The notes beneath the pieces were generated by a model that saw only the letters and a list, made by a program, of their open reading frames with translations, did not search any database and was not told the origin of the DNA. From positions 1 to 64,000 of the forward strand of contig JAFTSN010000027.1 in NCBI GenBank assembly GCA_017467275.1: 64,000 bases of DNA, read 5' to 3'. A program made the position numbers and the translations under genes. This document shows positions 61,851 through 64,000 of the stretch, piece by piece (within the stretch, counting starts at the first letter, position 1; the number at the start of each line of letters is the position of its first letter). This DNA is from Clostridia bacterium (GTDB taxonomy: Bacteria; Bacillota; Clostridia; Christensenellales; Borkfalkiaceae).

Positions 61851-63281
61851 TCACACTTTATCCCCGCGCAGTCGGGCATAGAGCAAACCTGTTTTCGAAA
61901 TACGTTCGGAGAAGTCTGCCCAATCCCCTCGCTTTTGATGATTCCAAACGTTTTCGGCAAGCGCGGGAGCACGCTCCTCCACAAGGCGCTGCTCCGCTCG
62001 CACGCCCTCCGCATGATCGGGGTAGGCGCTTACGATCCAATCCCCCCATGCAAGGAGTTGCCCGCCTTTCACTTGTGCACTGGGCTCGGCATGATAGGGC
62101 GTTTCCAAATACGGCGAATCGGGATGGGTGCCCTGCCAAGTGTATACGCTCCACTCATAGATTTCCTTGACCGTCCAATAACGCTTAGGCGTAACCACGT
62201 ACATGGGTCGCCAAGAGCAGTTCACAACGTCGAATCCCGCCGCGAGCAGCTCGGGCGTCGTTTGATAATAATTTTCCCAGCTCATGATCAGCGCCTCGCG
62301 GGGGATCATATCGTTATAAGCGGCGGGAAAGCCCTCCCAAACAACGGGCGTTTTGCCTTCGTTTAACACACATTTACACATGCGCGCCACAAAATAGGCA
62401 TACATATACTCGGCAAGCGCTTGTTTATTTAAGCCCTTGATTTGTGGATGCGAACGCACCGTCGAAAGGCTGTCCTCATCCTCCGTCCAAAAGGAGATCG
62501 CAGCCTCGTCGCCGCCGATATGAATATAGGGGGAATCCTTAAACAGCGCGCAAAGTTCTTTTAACACCGTCTCCACACCCGCAAGCGAATCCTCTTTCAT
62601 GCTGATAATTCCGTTTTTGCCAAAAACGTCGCCATAGGCTTTCTGAAACGCCGTGCAATGCCCGTGAATATCCAGCTCGGGAACGATCTGCACCCCCCTC
62701 TTTTTCGCATAGCGCAACAAACCTGCCAACTCCTCCTCCGAGTAATGCCTTTCAGGCGTGGAAAGAAGCGGGAACGAAGAAGAGGGCAACGTGTAGCTCT
62801 GGTCGTCGTTAAAATGTAGGTGCAAATATTTCAGTTTGTAAAACCGACACATGTCCACGTATTCATACAGGAATCGAATATCGTGAAAGACCCGCGCAAG
62901 ATCGATCATCACACCGCGCCACGCGCTGTCGGGTCGGTCGGAAATGCTCACGCTCGGGAAAGCGACGCCCCCACTTTCGGACTCCATCAGCTGAACGAGG
63001 GTCACCGCCGCATTCTGCGCACCCGCACAGGAGGAAGCAAACACCAAACAGCCCTCTTTAGAAAGGTCTACGCGGTATTCCTCCTCCAAAAGCCCGTCTA
63101 TAAAGGAAAAGCGCACGTCGCCCCTATCGTTTTTTTCAAAACGAACGCCGTGGATACGCTCGGCGAAATCCCTAAACGTCTCTGCGGCGGCAGAAAACCG
63201 CTCGTCAAAAGAAAGGGTGGATTTTAACGTCACCGTCCCCCCTGTGCTTTCAAAATTTTTAGGGATAGGCAGGAGCTTCAT
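61851..63281 (-). CDS. beta-N-acetylhexosaminidase, GH20 family
   Basis: 476 aa. Cleaves terminal beta-GlcNAc or GalNAc from glycans. The N-terminal 110 residues are a GH20b-like domain. The barrel has WRGVMIDLARVFHDI near residue 120, HLHFNDDQSYTLPS near 153, PELDIHGHC near 200 and the catalytic Asp-Glu pair in YIHIGGDEAAISFW near 250. Trp-rich sugar-pocket motifs (SWENYY, TWQGTHPDS) follow. I see no signal peptide, so it may act inside the cell on imported oligosaccharides. It overlaps the next upstream gene by ATGA, forming an operon with that putative glycosidase. Confidence 0.92.
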   Translation of the reverse strand: MKLLPIPKNFESTGGTVTLKSTLSFDERFSAAAETFRDFAERIHGVRFEKNDRGDVRFSFIDGLLEEEYRVDLSKEGCLVFASSCAGAQNAAVTLVQLMESESGGVAFPSVSISDRPDSAWRGVMIDLARVFHDIRFLYEYVDMCRFYKLKYLHLHFNDDQSYTLPSSSFPLLSTPERHYSEEELAGLLRYAKKRGVQIVPELDIHGHCTAFQKAYGDVFGKNGIISMKEDSLAGVETVLKELCALFKDSPYIHIGGDEAAISFWTEDEDSLSTVRSHPQIKGLNKQALAEYMYAYFVARMCKCVLNEGKTPVVWEGFPAAYNDMIPREALIMSWENYYQTTPELLAAGFDVVNCSWRPMYVVTPKRYWTVKEIYEWSVYTWQGTHPDSPYLETPYHAEPSAQVKGGQLLAWGDWIVSAYPDHAEGVRAEQRLVEERAPALAENVWNHQKRGDWADFSERISKTGLLYARLRGDKV

Positions 63282-64000
63282 TTTTTCAGCGATTCCTTGA
63301 TCTTAGCGTAAATCTTGTTCCTAAAAGCGGCAAACGCGGCGCTCTCTTTCGGATACTCGTTATAATCCTTGATGCCCGCCTCCCCGATAAGCTTATCCGA
63401 CGCTCCTTTACCCGCCAGCTTTTCAAGCGTTTTCAGGGCGCAATAATCCTGCCACGCCTCCCTCGTGAGTTCGGCGCGAATGGAATAATTCACGCCTGTT
63501 CTTGCGGGATAGACGAGATATCCGTCGCCGCCGGGGAAGAAGCCGCAAGCATCCGTGACGGCATAAGGATCGATCTCCTCAAGCGACAAAACGGAACTAT
63601 AGAAATTGAAGCCCCAATGCAAAAAGCCCGTCGCGCCCGTCGCATAAAGCTGCGCACCCAAAATCCTCGTCCGAACCCCCGGCATATTAATGAAGCGGTT
63701 GGAATAATAATCGTTGTTGGGGAAACAGCAGTAATATACGATCAGCTCCTTTTTCTTAAAAGGCAGGAATTTCGCATAATGCTTAGTGATGGGGACGGGG
63801 ATATCCACAATCCCCTTTTCGCAGAATACAGGCTCACTCAACGCGTCCATGGTAGGGATTCCGCCCATGTGCCGCTTGACAAGCGCACAGCACTTTTCAT
63901 AAGTTTCCGCAGACGCGGGTCCCGGTTCGTCCGTCAAGTGCATATAGGAGCGCTCCTTGATTCCGAGCTTTAAAATCTCCTCATAGAGCGCAGGCAAAAA
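63278..64000 (-). CDS. putative glycoside hydrolase (DUF4091-type), C-terminal part; 5' end outside the window
   Basis: About 240 residues are visible. It resembles the C-terminal barrel of DUF4091 proteins: KERSYMHLTDEPGPASAE near the right edge, then RTRILGAQLYATGATGFLHW near the middle, FFPGGDGYLVYPARTGVN and RAELTREAWQDYCALKTLE. The family is found with carbohydrate-degrading genes and is presumed glycosidic. A His-x-x-Asp-Glu-Pro motif may be catalytic. The frame is open to base 64000. It overlaps the GH20 gene by four bases, so both probably act on the same N-acetylhexosamine-containing glycan. Confidence 0.75.
   Translation of the reverse strand, partial: FLPALYEEILKLGIKERSYMHLTDEPGPASAETYEKCCALVKRHMGGIPTMDALSEPVFCEKGIVDIPVPITKHYAKFLPFKKKELIVYYCCFPNNDYYSNRFINMPGVRTRILGAQLYATGATGFLHWGFNFYSSVLSLEEIDPYAVTDACGFFPGGDGYLVYPARTGVNYSIRAELTREAWQDYCALKTLEKLAGKGASDKLIGEAGIKDYNEYPKESAAFAAFRNKIYAKIKESLKK

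Overview
The window reads as chromosomal DNA of an anaerobic, Clostridia-like Bacillota, probably gut-associated. Supporting signs: sigma-A promoters with near-consensus TTGACA/TATAAT boxes, Shine-Dalgarno starts, the Gram-positive S10-spc-alpha ribosomal order, zinc-type S14 and adenylate kinase, a single-chain PurL of the clostridial type, formate-tetrahydrofolate ligase, and ZTP and manganese riboswitches. Almost everything lies on the minus strand. No tool was run, so all family names are recognition from sequence and none is a database result.

Region 1 (1-17165) is nucleotide synthesis. pyrC-carA-carB have their own promoter. Upstream is one long purine operon, purE-purF-purM-purN-purO-AICAR transformylase-purD-purL-fhs. 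It starts at a sigma-A promoter, passes a ZTP (pfl) riboswitch with terminator, and ends at a terminator after fhs. The last two IMP steps use split enzymes, a stand-alone AICAR transformylase and an archaeal-type PurO cyclohydrolase. CarA and PurF have both lost the glutaminase nucleophile (Cys to Gly in each), while PurL keeps its triad. The organism may therefore make carbamoyl phosphate and phosphoribosylamine from free ammonia. The far left end of carB has strikingly different codon usage.

Region 2 (17250-23260) holds a large lipoprotein of unknown role, a phosphohexomutase and two multi-spanning membrane proteins.

Region 3 (23270-35931) is a compact phage head module of podovirus type: late regulator, terminase, small packaging protein, portal, scaffold, coat, adaptor, nozzle-like protein and a small unknown. 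It ends in a terminator and has no integrase, lysis, tail-fibre or replication gene. Two plus-strand genes lie in or beside it. They encode membrane-anchored proteins with SH3-like domains (one also a beta-propeller). A small lipoprotein gene broken by one base in an A-tract follows.

Region 4 (36034-52386) is the complete ribosomal cluster rpsJ to rplQ with secY, adk, map, infA, rpmJ and rpoA. rplX and rplQ are enlarged, and a long leader with its own promoter lies between rpmJ and rpsM.

Region 5 (52387-64000) is mixed: a bacterial PH-domain membrane protein with a G8 tract in its promoter, a DUF1858 protein, tRNA-Arg(ACG) beside a truncated copy of itself, mntP behind a manganese riboswitch, a two-gene BcrAD/HgdB-type iron-sulfur system, a UAP1-like uridylyltransferase, a HIRAN-like protein, a GH20 hexosaminidase and a truncated putative glycosidase. 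Three plus-strand genes have a -10 box placed so that transcription would begin at or next to the start codon, with no ribosome-binding site. They are candidates for leaderless mRNAs.
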